Assembly: GCA_945619025.1 (NCBI GenBank) | Contig: CALZBJ010000002.1 | Span: forward strand, 150,380 to 214,379 | DNA: 64,000 bases | Source: CALZBJ01 sp945619025 | GTDB lineage: Bacteria; Pseudomonadota; Gammaproteobacteria; Cardiobacteriales; Wohlfahrtiimonadaceae | Direction of reading: 5' to 3' | Part shown: positions 17,065-25,750 of the stretch, piece after piece | How the letters are laid out: each line of letters starts with the position of its first letter | Numbering within the stretch: position 1 is the first letter of the stretch | Program-made: the position numbers and the translations under genes | The notes under the pieces: model-generated | Databases searched by the model: none | What the model was told of the DNA's origin: nothing | Seen by the model: only the letters and a program-made list of their open reading frames with translations

Positions 17065-17448
17065 TTAAAATAGACTCGGCTGAATCGGATCAAACGGGAT
17101 ATTTTGCCGCTCAAGCCAATTGCGTAATACGGTAAGAAGATACTCAATCTCTGCCGGCGATAATGCCTCCCCGGGCGGAATTCCATGCCATGTCGCTAAA
17201 CATCCCCGACAACAACTCCCCGTTGCGTGTTGCGCGATAAAGATCGGGTGCCCCTTCATCGGTGTTTGAGCGCCATCATTTTTCGGTGATTTAGGCGCAA
17301 GTCGCGTCTCTAAAAACCGCCGTCCCTCTAATAAAATGAGCTCAATGCCCTTGTTTTTAAGCTGTTCGCGCTCGCCCTCATAAAGATGAAAACGGCTTCG
17401 AAATGCAGAGCGCTCTAACGCAGTAAAAAGAGCTGGGAGATTTCGCAT
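17065..17448 (-). CDS. DUF4186 family protein
   Basis: 127-aa cytoplasmic protein recognised as DUF4186 by RLAPKSPKNDGAQTPMKGHP, FIAQHATGSCCRGCLATWHGIP and the trailing LSPAEIEYLL. The CCRGC cluster with the adjacent His residues could bind metal. The family has no known function. It runs on the minus strand 60 bp before yaiI, perhaps in the same transcript. Confidence 0.82.
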   Translation of the reverse strand: MRNLPALFTALERSAFRSRFHLYEGEREQLKNKGIELILLEGRRFLETRLAPKSPKNDGAQTPMKGHPIFIAQHATGSCCRGCLATWHGIPPGEALSPAEIEYLLTVLRNWLERQNIPFDPIQPSLF

Positions 17449-17531
17449 GGGATGTTTAAATCACTCAAAATGGATAATAAGGAAAGCCACCAGTTTAACG
17501 CAATGGCTGCGTTCGTCCTAAATTTACAGCA

Positions 17532-17568
17532 TAAAAAAACCCCAACCATTTATGTATGATTGAGGTTT
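17532..17568 (-). terminator. Intrinsic terminator of the universal stress protein gene
   Basis: On the minus strand AAACCTCAATCA pairs with TGGTTGGGGTTT (12 bp with two G-U pairs) and runs into a T-tract, 44 bp past the usp stop. Confidence 0.82.
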
Positions 17569-17611
17569 GAAACTGACTAAATCGCTCAATAGATGAGCCT
17601 TTTACGGATCA

Positions 17612-18046
17612 TTAGCGAACGATGAGTACGTCACAACGTGCATGGCGAACGGTACTTTCAGACACTGAACCGATGATGAAACGTTCGACCATGCCTAAAC
17701 CGGTTGCGCCGACGATAATGAGATCAACTTTCTCTTTCGGTGCGATGGTTTTAGCAATCAGTGCGCGAGGTGAACCGTATTCGATCACTTTCTCCACCTT
17801 GTCAACGCCCATATCTTCCGCTTTATCTTCATATTTTTCTAACAGCTCTTCAGCACTTTCGCGCGCGTGTTTTTCAACGGTGCGACCGTAGGCAGCTGCA
17901 ATGGGATACGCTTTGATATCGACAACGTGGACTAAAACTAACGTGGAGTCGCTCTCTTTTGCAACTTCGACGGCTTTTTTGAATGCTTTTTCTGCCGCTT
18001 CTGACCCGTCAATTGCGATTAAGATACGTTCATATTTTAAACTCAT
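17612..18046 (-). CDS. Universal stress protein, UspA family
   Basis: 144-aa single-domain Usp with the nucleotide-binding signature IIVGATGLGM...GSVSESTVRHA and the terminal strand CDVLIVR. The start KYERILIAIDGSEAAEKAF is typical. The G-2x-G-9x-G(S) motif predicts an ATP-binding UspA-type protein. An AGGAG Shine-Dalgarno precedes the ATG. It is monocistronic, with its own terminator. Confidence 0.93.
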   Translation of the reverse strand: MSLKYERILIAIDGSEAAEKAFKKAVEVAKESDSTLVLVHVVDIKAYPIAAAYGRTVEKHARESAEELLEKYEDKAEDMGVDKVEKVIEYGSPRALIAKTIAPKEKVDLIIVGATGLGMVERFIIGSVSESTVRHARCDVLIVR

Positions 18047-18282
18047 TAATCTTCTCCTCCTAAGGGCTGTAAAGAATTGTTTACACCCTCACTATAGCGC
18101 ATTTTCAGCAGAATAAAAATCAATCATCTAATAAAAAAAAGAAACTTGAATTTTATCAATACAAATATTTTGTAAAGCCTAAAAAAGGGCTAATCTTGGC
18201 GCTTTTCCCACACAATAAAACCGTTTTTTACAAATCAATACCGATCTAAAACCATCTTAAACGCAATTTTTTGCCAACGCTC

Positions 18283-18288
18283 TATAAT
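18283..18288 (+). promoter_or_regulatory. -10 box for the 18.3-kb structured RNA candidate
   Basis: A perfect TATAAT is followed 7 nt later by GGCACT, a good transcription start. The -35 region is weak (TTAAAC at 18258 with 19-nt spacing). Confidence 0.45.
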
Positions 18289-18294
18289 CAATAT

Positions 18295-18487
18295 GGCACT
18301 CAATGCTATTTCTCAAAAGCACCGTCCATCTTTATTACTTTTGAGAAAATCTCCTTGTAAAAGGAGAGCGCAATTCGCTGAAAAGCGTTGTGCATGGAAG
18401 AGGTAACATGCCAAATGCCTCCTCCACCTTGTCTATCACTTTAAAAAAAGCTAAAGCACTCACATCCAATCTGGTGAGTGCTTTTTT
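18295..18487 (+). ncRNA. Candidate structured non-coding RNA, about 190 nt
   Basis: A row of hairpins ends in a strong terminator with no gene behind it. H1 is TTTCTCAAAAG/CTTTTGAGAAA (18309-18348). H2 is TCTCCTT/AAGGAGA with a GTAA loop (18350-18367). H3 is GCGCAA/TTGTGC enclosing CGCT-GAAA-AGCG, a GNRA tetraloop (18368-18393). H4 is GGAaGAGG/CCTCcTCC (18396-18425). The terminator AAAGCACTCAC/GTGAGTGC plus T6 spans 18453-18487. The 5' end GCACTCA repeats the terminator's 5' arm and so could pair with its 3' arm. No known riboswitch or sRNA class was recognised. Confidence 0.55.
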
Positions 18488-19070
18488 ATTGCCTGATAAT
18501 AATAAATGCGGGATGAAGATGAAATATGGTGCGAAATACAAAAATCGTGCCAACTTATGCCGAACCGATCGCTCACTTCAGGAAAATTTAAGATGTTTGC
18601 GTTAAAGCAACTTTCCCGCAACTTCCAATGCATGACTATTGAATTTTATATAATATATTGAGGTTCATTGTTGAGTTGGCCGTGATTAAGGCGATTAAAC
18701 CAATCCCACCGCACTTGTCGCCCGTGATCGATCACTCCATTAATTGATCAAAAAAGAAAAGCCCTCTACCTAAGTAGCTTACTCTTTAAAATACCGAAAT
18801 TTTCAGTCTTGCGACACAGATGCGGGGTATGACTCCCCCGATTGAACGAGGTATGTTTCTATTCCACTCCATCAAAATAGAAACGCTGAAATCAATCCGT
18901 GCCATAACGATGCTAAAATCCATTTTCGCTACTTGTCCATAAGTAGGGAGCTTACTTGCTCTGACATCTCCAAAGATCATCCTGATCGATGGGTTATGGT
19001 GCAACATGATTGATCTAAAACGTGAGTAGATCACTTTTCAGCTAGAAGATCTTACCAATCCTGCCGTAAT
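18488..19070. other. Gene-poor interval between RNA candidate and LysR gene
   Basis: Roughly 580 bp with no ORF that has both a ribosome-binding site and a recognisable product. Short open frames on either strand look like noise. It may hold a decayed gene on the minus strand, but no family could be identified. Confidence 0.5.
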
Positions 19071-20024
19071 ATGTATAATGCATATATGGACTTAATTAAT
19101 ATAAAAAACGCATTAGACGTGCATCTGCTTAGGTATTTCTATTATGTGGCGAAATATCAGCATTTTACCAAGGCTGCCGATGCGTTAAATATGACTCAGC
19201 CACCGCTCTCAAGACGGATTCAACAGCTCGAAGAATCCTTGGGCGTGACGCTCTTTCATCGCACCAATCGAGAAGTGACCCTCACCAAAGCCGGCGAATA
19301 TCTCCTTGAGGCGAGCACGCGCATGTTCCAAATTTTAGATAAAGATATCGATACGGTGATCCGCATTCATGAGGGAAAATCGGGGATTATCACCTTAGCG
19401 TTTACCGGCAGCACGATGCCCAGTCTGCTCCCGCTTATTTTAAAAAAATCCCGCGAATGTTATCCCGATCTTTTAGTCCACGTACGCCAACTCACCACAA
19501 CGCAACAGATTAAAGCGCTCAATAATGGCAGCATTGATTTGGGGTTACTCGTGCCCCCAGTGTTTGATCCTTCCATCGAAACAACGCTTATTCGTAAAGA
19601 GCCCTATATTATCTGCATTCCCCTCATGCATCCGCTCGCGCAAGAGACCCATATCGCCATTAGCGATCTTAAAAATGAGCCCTTTGTGATGGCGCCTGAA
19701 TCCGCCGGAAAAGGATATTATGATGCAGTGATGACCCTTTGCGAGATGGCCAATTTCCGCCCGAAAGTGACGCAAACGGCGCAAGAGCAAACGACGATTG
19801 TCTCCCTTGTGGCCGCCAATTTTGGCATCGCGATTGTTCCCGAGGCGACCCAATATTTCCATCATCCCGGCGTTGTCTATCGTTATTTAACGGACACCGT
19901 TTATAACAAAACCGCCATTGCGTGGAATCGCCAGCACCAACTCTCCGACAGTCGCCTCCTTGCCGATCTTATCGTCAATGAATTTACCCAGCTCAATCCC
20001 GGCAATCCCACCATCACGGACTAA
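19071..20024 (+). CDS. LysR-family transcriptional regulator
   Basis: 317 aa. The N-terminal winged helix-turn-helix (about residues 18-75) shows LLRYFYYVAKYQHFTKAADALNMTQPPLSRRIQQLE, given here in pieces: LRYFYYVAKYQHFTKAA, then LNMTQPPLSRRIQQLE. The rest is a periplasmic-binding-like effector domain (about 100-310). The TQPPLSRRIQQLE helix resembles the BenM/CatM/HcaR aromatic-acid branch. It probably regulates the symporter gene 208 bp downstream. The ATG at 19086 is an equally plausible start. Confidence 0.9.
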   Translation: MYNAYMDLINIKNALDVHLLRYFYYVAKYQHFTKAADALNMTQPPLSRRIQQLEESLGVTLFHRTNREVTLTKAGEYLLEASTRMFQILDKDIDTVIRIHEGKSGIITLAFTGSTMPSLLPLILKKSRECYPDLLVHVRQLTTTQQIKALNNGSIDLGLLVPPVFDPSIETTLIRKEPYIICIPLMHPLAQETHIAISDLKNEPFVMAPESAGKGYYDAVMTLCEMANFRPKVTQTAQEQTTIVSLVAANFGIAIVPEATQYFHHPGVVYRYLTDTVYNKTAIAWNRQHQLSDSRLLADLIVNEFTQLNPGNPTITD

Positions 20025-20066
20025 CCCGACTAATTTCCCATTAAAAGAATCGATCAAGATCAGCCC

Positions 20067-20099
20067 TTTATAAATTTCGCTTATAAAGCAATTTTTTTT
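20067..20099 (+). terminator. AT-rich terminator after the LysR gene
   Basis: CTTTATAA pairs with TTATAAAG and is followed by CAATTTTTTTT, 43 bp after the LysR stop. The stem is weak because it is all A-T rich. Confidence 0.55.
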
Positions 20100-20232
20100 A
20101 TGGCCCGAAATAGTGCCGATTAAGCCGTGAAACCACCTCTCATCCCCGCGCGGATACATTTAAAACTTTAATTGAAAGCCCCGTCCGAATGGAATCTAAT
20201 AGATGTTTTTACAAATTTAAGGACTCCTTTAC

Positions 20233-21576
20233 ATGTTTAAGTTTAAATTAACCACATGGATCGTGATCGCGCTGGTGTTAGGGGCGTTCGTGGGATATTT
20301 AAATGATCAATTCTTCCTTCCGGAGCTCAATCCTGCGCTCGACCCGATGGAGGATCCCGCTCATTTAAAACGCCTTGCGCTTGCTGATAATATCTCCATT
20401 TTAAGTGAGATGTTTCTGCGCTTTATTAAGATGATTATCGCCCCGCTCATCTTCTCTACCTTAGTAGTGGGCATCGCACGCATGGGGAATATGCAAGTGG
20501 TCGGCCGCGTCGGGCTTAAAACGCTCTTATGGTTTGTTGGCGCTTCCTTTGTCTCGATTTTAGTCGGACTCTTCTTTATTAACCTCTTCAATCCGGGGCA
20601 ATATTTTGATCCGCACATTTTAGATACCCTCGCCGATCGTGAAACCGGGATCTCCAATGAAGGATTTTCGCTACGCTCCTTTATGCATGAGATTGTCCCG
20701 CAGAGCGTTGTGGAAGCGATGGCGACAAACTCTGTGCTTCAGATCGTCGTGTTTTCGGTCTTTTTTGGCATTGCCTGCGCCGCCGTTGGGGAGAAAGCGC
20801 GCCGCCTCATTGATATTATCGAAGAGCTCTCCTTTGTCATTATCAAAGTGACCAGCTATGTGATGAATCTCGCGCCCGTAGCCGTCTTTGCCGCGATCGC
20901 CGCTTTAGTGACGAAAGAGGGATTAGTGCCGCTCTTAAAGCTCGGAATTTTCATCGGTGAGTTTTACTTCTCGCTTGCCATGCTCTGGCTCTTAATGGGC
21001 TTTATCGCCTTTTTAATGGTGGGAAAACGCGTCTTCCGCCTGGTGCATTATCTCCGCGAGCCGTTTTTACTCGCCTTTGGCACCGCGAGTAGTGAAGCCG
21101 CCTACCCGAAAACCTTAGAAGGGATGAATAAATTTGGCGTAAGCAAAAAAATCTCCAGCTTTGTGCTTCCCGTCGGCTACTCTTTTAATCTCGATGGATC
21201 GATGATGTATTGCGCCTTTGCGGTGATCTTTATCGCCCAAATCGCCGGCATTGATCTAAGCTTCGGAACGCAAGTGACGATGTTACTTCTCCTAATGGTC
21301 ACCTCAAAAGGGATCGCCGGAGTACCACGCGCAGCGCTTGTGGTGATTGCGGCAACTTTGAGCACCTTCAACCTTCCTGAAGGCGGCGTTGCGCTTCTTC
21401 TCGCCGTGGATCAATTCTTAGATATGGGCCGTTCTGCGACAAATGTCGTCGGAAATGGTCTTGCATCGGTCGCCATTGCAAAATGGGAAGGGGAGCTCGG
21501 TGAGGAAAATCCGGATCTACTGCCCGATGCCGCTGTGAACGAGCCAAATATCGCCAGTGAGCAATCAGTGGCATAA
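20233..21576 (+). CDS. Dicarboxylate/amino acid:cation symporter (DAACS family)
   Basis: 447-aa inner-membrane transporter of the GltP/DctA/SstT family, importing dicarboxylates or acidic amino acids with Na+ or H+. It has about eight transmembrane helices plus hairpins. The HP1 region is FGTASSEAAYPKTLEGM, the conserved NLDGSMMY helix corresponds to the NMDGT-like motif, and DMGRSATNVVGNGLAS is the substrate-site helix. AAGGA precedes the ATG. Control by the adjacent LysR protein is an inference from position. Confidence 0.92.
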   Translation: MFKFKLTTWIVIALVLGAFVGYLNDQFFLPELNPALDPMEDPAHLKRLALADNISILSEMFLRFIKMIIAPLIFSTLVVGIARMGNMQVVGRVGLKTLLWFVGASFVSILVGLFFINLFNPGQYFDPHILDTLADRETGISNEGFSLRSFMHEIVPQSVVEAMATNSVLQIVVFSVFFGIACAAVGEKARRLIDIIEELSFVIIKVTSYVMNLAPVAVFAAIAALVTKEGLVPLLKLGIFIGEFYFSLAMLWLLMGFIAFLMVGKRVFRLVHYLREPFLLAFGTASSEAAYPKTLEGMNKFGVSKKISSFVLPVGYSFNLDGSMMYCAFAVIFIAQIAGIDLSFGTQVTMLLLLMVTSKGIAGVPRAALVVIAATLSTFNLPEGGVALLLAVDQFLDMGRSATNVVGNGLASVAIAKWEGELGEENPDLLPDAAVNEPNIASEQSVA

Positions 21577-21627
21577 TCCTCGCTGTTCACCGATCGACGA
21601 TCAACGATCATCAAACAAATAATCAAC

Positions 21628-21650
21628 AACCACCTTCGGGTGGTTTTTTA
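21628..21650 (+). terminator. Intrinsic terminator of the symporter gene
   Basis: AACCACC-TTCG-GGTGGTT, a UUCG tetraloop stem, is followed directly by TTTT. Confidence 0.88.
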
Positions 21651-21758
21651 ATGATTAAAATTAATGACAAAGATCTATCGCTGAAACCTTTTCCAACGCC
21701 GATATAATGGTGATAACAGAAACAGAACCCGCGACAACCTCAACAAGGAGACACGCCC

Positions 21759-22010
21759 ATGAGCGATCCCGCAAAAAAGAACGATCTAAAAACCCTCGGC
21801 GGCACCAAAATGCTCTTAAGTGGCCTTGGACATATGACGCTTCTCGTCGTCGCCTTTATCATTCATCCGTTATTAGGCGGGCTCTACATCATCTACTGGG
21901 CCTTTATTCTGCCCTTTTTAACCATTCGCAAGATGCAAAAAGAGGCGGAGAAAAATCGTCCCGATCCCGAACCTGATCACAATAATGATGATTCAGACTT
22001 ACAAAAATAA
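21759..22010 (+). CDS. Small membrane protein, function unknown
   Basis: 83 aa with one long or two short hydrophobic helices (about residues 18-56, including HMTLLVVAFIIHPLLGGLY) and a charged tail ending DNNDDSDLQK-like residues. An AAGGAG Shine-Dalgarno precedes the ATG. No family is recognised. It lies between the symporter terminator and the convergent AraC-type regulator. Confidence 0.7.
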   Translation: MSDPAKKNDLKTLGGTKMLLSGLGHMTLLVVAFIIHPLLGGLYIIYWAFILPFLTIRKMQKEAEKNRPDPEPDHNNDDSDLQK

Positions 22011-22015
22011 CCGCT

Positions 22016-22774
22016 CTATTTGCAATATTGCTTAGGCGTTTGCCCCGTCATTTTCTTAAAAAATTGGGCGAAAACAGTATCGCTCGCAAAGCCCAATTGA
22101 TCGGCAATCTCCATTAACGGAAGCCCTTCACTTAAGAGCGACACCGCCTTCAAAACTCTCCATTGCTGCCGCCAGGCTTGATAGCCTAATCCCGTCTCTT
22201 TTTGGAAAATTCGAGTAATGGTTTTATCGCTAGCCCCAATCGTTTGCGTAAGCTCGTGAAGTGGTGGAGGAGGCGCATTAAAATCGATCCGTTGTAAGCG
22301 ATAATCCGTCGGCAGTGGCAGATACATATTCTCTACACGGCCATAATCGAGCTCATCCCACAACACTGAAAGCCAGTTTTTTGCAGGAGCGCTCGTCCAA
22401 TCGGTCTCCCAAGGCGATGCAGCGATCACCTCTAAAATCTCCCTCAACAGAGGCGAAACACTCCAGATAAGATGCGTGTTGGGTAATGCCGGAAACGCCT
22501 CATGATCCACATAGATCGAGCGATAATTCACCACTTCCGTCAATTGCACCCGATGCGGTAAATGAGGCGGAATCCACGCCAACCGTTGCGGCGGAAGAAC
22601 GGAGAGTAAACCCCCCAGCATAATGGTCATCGCACCTTTTTCAGAAAAAAGCAGTTGCCCTTTTGCATGGCAATGCACCCCCGAATCGTGTCGCAACAAT
22701 TTCGAGGCGATCCCAACAATCGGGCGCTCAATACGATCCGCATTAAATTCAACATCTGCATCAATCCACGCCAT
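22016..22774 (-). CDS. AraC-family transcriptional regulator
   Basis: 252 aa. An N-terminal cupin-like sensor (about residues 20-110, HCHAKGQLLFSEKGAM and WIPPHLPHRV) precedes a C-terminal double helix-turn-helix (about 155-252). Its second HTH is LPLMEIADQLGFASDTVFAQ followed by FFKKMTGQTPKQYC. The cupin plus AraC layout resembles NimR/YpdC-like regulators of drug exporters. It is divergent from the MFS gene 22875-24020 and probably controls it. Confidence 0.92.
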   Translation of the reverse strand: MAWIDADVEFNADRIERPIVGIASKLLRHDSGVHCHAKGQLLFSEKGAMTIMLGGLLSVLPPQRLAWIPPHLPHRVQLTEVVNYRSIYVDHEAFPALPNTHLIWSVSPLLREILEVIAASPWETDWTSAPAKNWLSVLWDELDYGRVENMYLPLPTDYRLQRIDFNAPPPPLHELTQTIGASDKTITRIFQKETGLGYQAWRQQWRVLKAVSLLSEGLPLMEIADQLGFASDTVFAQFFKKMTGQTPKQYCK

Positions 22775-22812
22775 TTTAATATCTGTCCGATTTTACATAT
22801 ATATTGTCTAAA

Positions 22813-22834
22813 TATAGATATTACGCAATCTATA
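22813..22834. promoter_or_regulatory. Inverted repeat in the araC-type/MFS divergent promoter region
   Basis: A perfect TATAGAT / ATCTATA repeat with an 8-nt spacer lies in the 100-bp gap between the divergent genes. Its right arm overlaps a TATAAT box (22831-22836) facing the MFS gene. It is a candidate operator for the adjacent regulator. Confidence 0.45.
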
Positions 22835-22874
22835 ATCTCATTACAATAAGGCCTTTACGATTTTAGGAGGCATT

Positions 22875-24020
22875 ATGATCCCTTCCATCACCCTCAAAAC
22901 CATCAGACGCAGAGCGCTTTCACCGGTCCTTCTCATTGCGCTCGTGATGTTTCCACAGATTGTTGAAACCATCTATAGCCCTGCATTGCCGCTCATTGCT
23001 GAGCGTTTTAACGTCTCACAAATCGTCGCAACGCAAACGCTCTCATGCTATTTTCTCGCCTTTGCCCTAGGGGTGATGGTGTGGGGAATTTTATGCGATC
23101 TCATCGGCCGCCGTCTCTCAGTATTGCTCGCCCTGTTCCTCTATACACTCGCAACGCTGATCGCACTGTTGGCGCCTTCGTTTTCCATGCTACTTCTTGC
23201 CAGAATTGCGATGGCGTTTTCTGCCGCAATTGGCTCGATCGGCACACAGACGATGATTCGCGATCAATTAAGTGGCGATGCCCTGCGAAAGCTCTTTTCA
23301 GTCATTGGCATTGCGCTGGCCTTAAGCCCGATGGTCGGCCTAATTCTAGGGGCTTTCATGAGCTCACTCGGTGGCGTAGACGCGATCTTTTTCCTCCTCA
23401 GTCTGATCGGCGTTATCCTGTTTTACTGGTGCATGTTTTCTCTCCCTGAAACAAAGGTACAACCGCCCTCTATGCCGAAGATTATGCCCCTTTTGGGTTC
23501 AATGATTCGATCACGGCACATTTGGAAATGTGCACTCTTAATTGCGAGCTTTAATATTATGCTCTTTAGCTATTATCAACTCGCGCCCTTTATGTTTGAC
23601 CGTTTAAATCTTCCTCGCTCGCTCTATGGTTTTAGCGGGATTTTCCTCGGAGTCGGCACCTTTATCGGGGCGTATGGCAATCAATATTTGATCAAACGCT
23701 CCCTCGATGGCGACCGCTTAATATTGCTCGCCATTGGGCTAAGTCTGCTAAGCAGTCTCTTAGTGAAAGCATTGGAATCCGAGCCAATTTTTGTCCTGCC
23801 AATGATGGGCATTATGATCGCCTACAGCATTGCGATCCCCAATCTCCTCACCATTGCGCTCAAGGATTATCAACATGCGCTCGGATCTGCGGGAGCTATT
23901 TTAGGGTTACTTTATTATGCATTAATTGGTCTTGGGCTCATCCTTGCGGGTATGACAAGCTCCCTTGGCCTCGTATTAATTCCGCTCTCACTCATGGCAC
24001 TCTTGATTTTCAAACTATAA
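22875..24020 (+). CDS. MFS multidrug efflux transporter, Bcr/CflA-like
   Basis: 381 aa with 12 predicted transmembrane helices. The N-terminal YSPALPLIAERFNVS is typical of drug:H+ antiporter-1 Bcr/CflA exporters. The helix 2-3 loop GILCDLIGRRLSVLL is the MFS motif A. The helix 5 segment ALSPMVGLILGAFMSSLGG matches the antiporter motif C region. An AGGAGG Shine-Dalgarno precedes the ATG. Substrate is unknown. It is paired divergently with an AraC-type regulator. Confidence 0.88.
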   Translation: MIPSITLKTIRRRALSPVLLIALVMFPQIVETIYSPALPLIAERFNVSQIVATQTLSCYFLAFALGVMVWGILCDLIGRRLSVLLALFLYTLATLIALLAPSFSMLLLARIAMAFSAAIGSIGTQTMIRDQLSGDALRKLFSVIGIALALSPMVGLILGAFMSSLGGVDAIFFLLSLIGVILFYWCMFSLPETKVQPPSMPKIMPLLGSMIRSRHIWKCALLIASFNIMLFSYYQLAPFMFDRLNLPRSLYGFSGIFLGVGTFIGAYGNQYLIKRSLDGDRLILLAIGLSLLSSLLVKALESEPIFVLPMMGIMIAYSIAIPNLLTIALKDYQHALGSAGAILGLLYYALIGLGLILAGMTSSLGLVLIPLSLMALLIFKL

Positions 24021-24051
24021 AAAAGCCCAAAGACCATATCTCTTCGGGCTT
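24019..24051 (-). terminator. Terminator between MFS gene and ABC operon
   Basis: On the minus strand AAGCCCGAAGA pairs with TCTTTGGGCTT (one mismatch) and runs into TTTTTT, 28 bp after the binding-protein stop. On the plus strand it may also serve the MFS gene. Confidence 0.8.
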
Positions 24052-24079
24052 ACTTTAAATGTAAGATTTTAACGCTTAA

Positions 24080-24952
24080 TTAACGATTACTCGCATCGAT
24101 CACGATATTATCGGGATCCACGCCTTCACCATAAAATGGACTCACCGCTTTGTCATAAGCTTGATGGAAAAACTCCTCATTTTGGAGCGCTTCAATCTCT
24201 TGATTAATCCACTCTAAAAGCTCGGTATTGCCCTTTTTCACTGCCGGCGCGATGTAATCAACATCACCCACTTGATTAAGCGCCACTTCAAACTCAGGAT
24301 TTTCCTTCGTCCATGCGTATAAGAGCGTATTGTCATGAGCAAGCCCCGCACCGCGGCCATCTTTTAGCGCCGCAAACGCTTCGGTATTATGGTCATATTT
24401 AAGCTGCGGAATGTTCGCATGATTTTTGGCGAAATAGCTCTCGGAAGTGGTGCCTTTATTGACAATCAGCTGCTTTCCATCAAGATCGGATACCGTCACA
24501 ATCGGAGCTGCTTTCGGGGAAACAACGCCGATCGCCGTTTTCATATAGGGCGCTGCAAAATCCACTTGCGAAGCACGCTCAGGCGTTACGGTGAAGTTTG
24601 CGAGCGTAATATCCACCTTATTGGAACGTAAAACATCGACGCGGTGCTGCGCTTCGGTGGGAACAAATTCAACCTTGCTCTCATCGCCTAAAAGGTCTTT
24701 TGCCATGCGTTTTGCCAGCTCAATATCATACCCTTGCGGCGTGCCTGCGCGATCGATATAACCAAACGGCGGTTTGTCACTAAAGACCGCAACCCGCAAT
24801 GTACCACGCTCTTTAATCACTTCAATCGCGGTTTTTTCTTTACTCGGTGTACTGCTCGTTTTCGTCTCTGCCGCATCATCGCCACAGCTTGCAAGAATCG
24901 CTGCCAATGGGATTAATAGGGCAAAAGAGAGGCGCTTAAATAACTGTGCCAT
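24080..24952 (-). CDS. Amino-acid ABC transporter substrate-binding lipoprotein
   Basis: 290-aa family 3 (SBP_bac_3) periplasmic binding protein. The lipobox is LASC (Cys about residue 23). The mature start VIKERGTLRVAVFSDKPPFG, the YDIELAKRMAKDL segment and ITLANFTVTPERASQVDFA are the diagnostic order for polar amino-acid binders. A glutamate or aspartate-like ligand is plausible but cannot be fixed. It is the last gene of a four-gene operon, 21 bp after the ATPase. Confidence 0.9.
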   Translation of the reverse strand: MAQLFKRLSFALLIPLAAILASCGDDAAETKTSSTPSKEKTAIEVIKERGTLRVAVFSDKPPFGYIDRAGTPQGYDIELAKRMAKDLLGDESKVEFVPTEAQHRVDVLRSNKVDITLANFTVTPERASQVDFAAPYMKTAIGVVSPKAAPIVTVSDLDGKQLIVNKGTTSESYFAKNHANIPQLKYDHNTEAFAALKDGRGAGLAHDNTLLYAWTKENPEFEVALNQVGDVDYIAPAVKKGNTELLEWINQEIEALQNEEFFHQAYDKAVSPFYGEGVDPDNIVIDASNR

Positions 24953-24973
24953 AGATAACTCCTTAAAAATAGT

Positions 24974-25747
24974 TTAATAGTCAAAGACAGAGAGAAATTG
25001 TTGGGCCCGCTCTGCCGTTGGCCCTTTGAAAAATTGTTGTGGCGAACTCTCTTCAACAATTTTTCCCCCATCCATAAAAATAATTCGATCGGCGACCCGC
25101 TCCGCAAAACTCATCTCATGGGTCACCAAAATCATGGTCATGCCCTCGCGCGCAAGCTCCTGAATCACATCGAGTACTTCCCGTACCATCTCAGGATCAA
25201 GCGAGGCGGTCACCTCGTCAAATAGCATGATTTCAGGCTTCATGGTGAGCGCTCGCACAATGGCAATTCGCTGTTTTTGCCCGCCGGAAAGCTCTCGCGG
25301 ATAGGCATGTTTTCGATCAAAGAGCCCCACCCGCTTTAACAGCGCATCGGCTTCCGCTTCCACCTCAACACGCGCTCTTTTTTGTACTTTTAACGGGCCA
25401 AGCAAGATATTTTCAATCACGCTCATATTGGGAAAAAGATCGTAGCTTTGAAAGACCATCCCGATCGACTCGCGCACCGCTTCCCACTTTACGTTTTTTG
25501 CAGTGAGCTCATTTTCTTTAAAAATAATACTGCCACTTTCAATCGTTTCTAGACCATTTAGACAGCGTAAAAGCGTCGACTTTCCGCAGCCTGATGGGCC
25601 CAAAATCACCACCACTTCACCGCGACATACGGTTAAATCAATGCCTTTTAATACCTCACGCTCCCCAAAATATTTATGGAGATTCCTCACGGTTAAGAGC
25701 GCTTCTGCTGAGGCGTTTTCAGGGCTGTTTGTAACGTCGTCCGTCAT
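24974..25747 (-). CDS. Amino-acid ABC transporter ATP-binding protein, GlnQ-like
   Basis: 257-aa ABC ATPase. Walker A is GPSGCGKST, the Q-loop is FQSYDLFP, the signature is LSGGQKQR, Walker B is IMLFDEVTASLDPE (a Val replaces the common Pro or Thr before TSALD-type sequences), and the H-loop is VTHE. The whole sequence fits the polar amino-acid (PAAT) family. It lies between the second permease (3 bp) and the binding protein. Confidence 0.93.
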   Translation of the reverse strand: MTDDVTNSPENASAEALLTVRNLHKYFGEREVLKGIDLTVCRGEVVVILGPSGCGKSTLLRCLNGLETIESGSIIFKENELTAKNVKWEAVRESIGMVFQSYDLFPNMSVIENILLGPLKVQKRARVEVEAEADALLKRVGLFDRKHAYPRELSGGQKQRIAIVRALTMKPEIMLFDEVTASLDPEMVREVLDVIQELAREGMTMILVTHEMSFAERVADRIIFMDGGKIVEESSPQQFFKGPTAERAQQFLSVFDY

Positions 25748-25750
25748 CTT

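Noticed and set aside
18295..18487. Assignment of the 18.3-kb RNA to 6S RNA, SRP RNA, TPP, FMN or lysine riboswitch
   Set aside because: None of the conserved blocks of these families could be found; it is left as an unclassified candidate.
18786..19034. 82-codon open frame on the minus strand in the 18.5-19 kb gap
   Set aside because: No ribosome-binding site and no family resemblance; the first codons depend on an arbitrary start.
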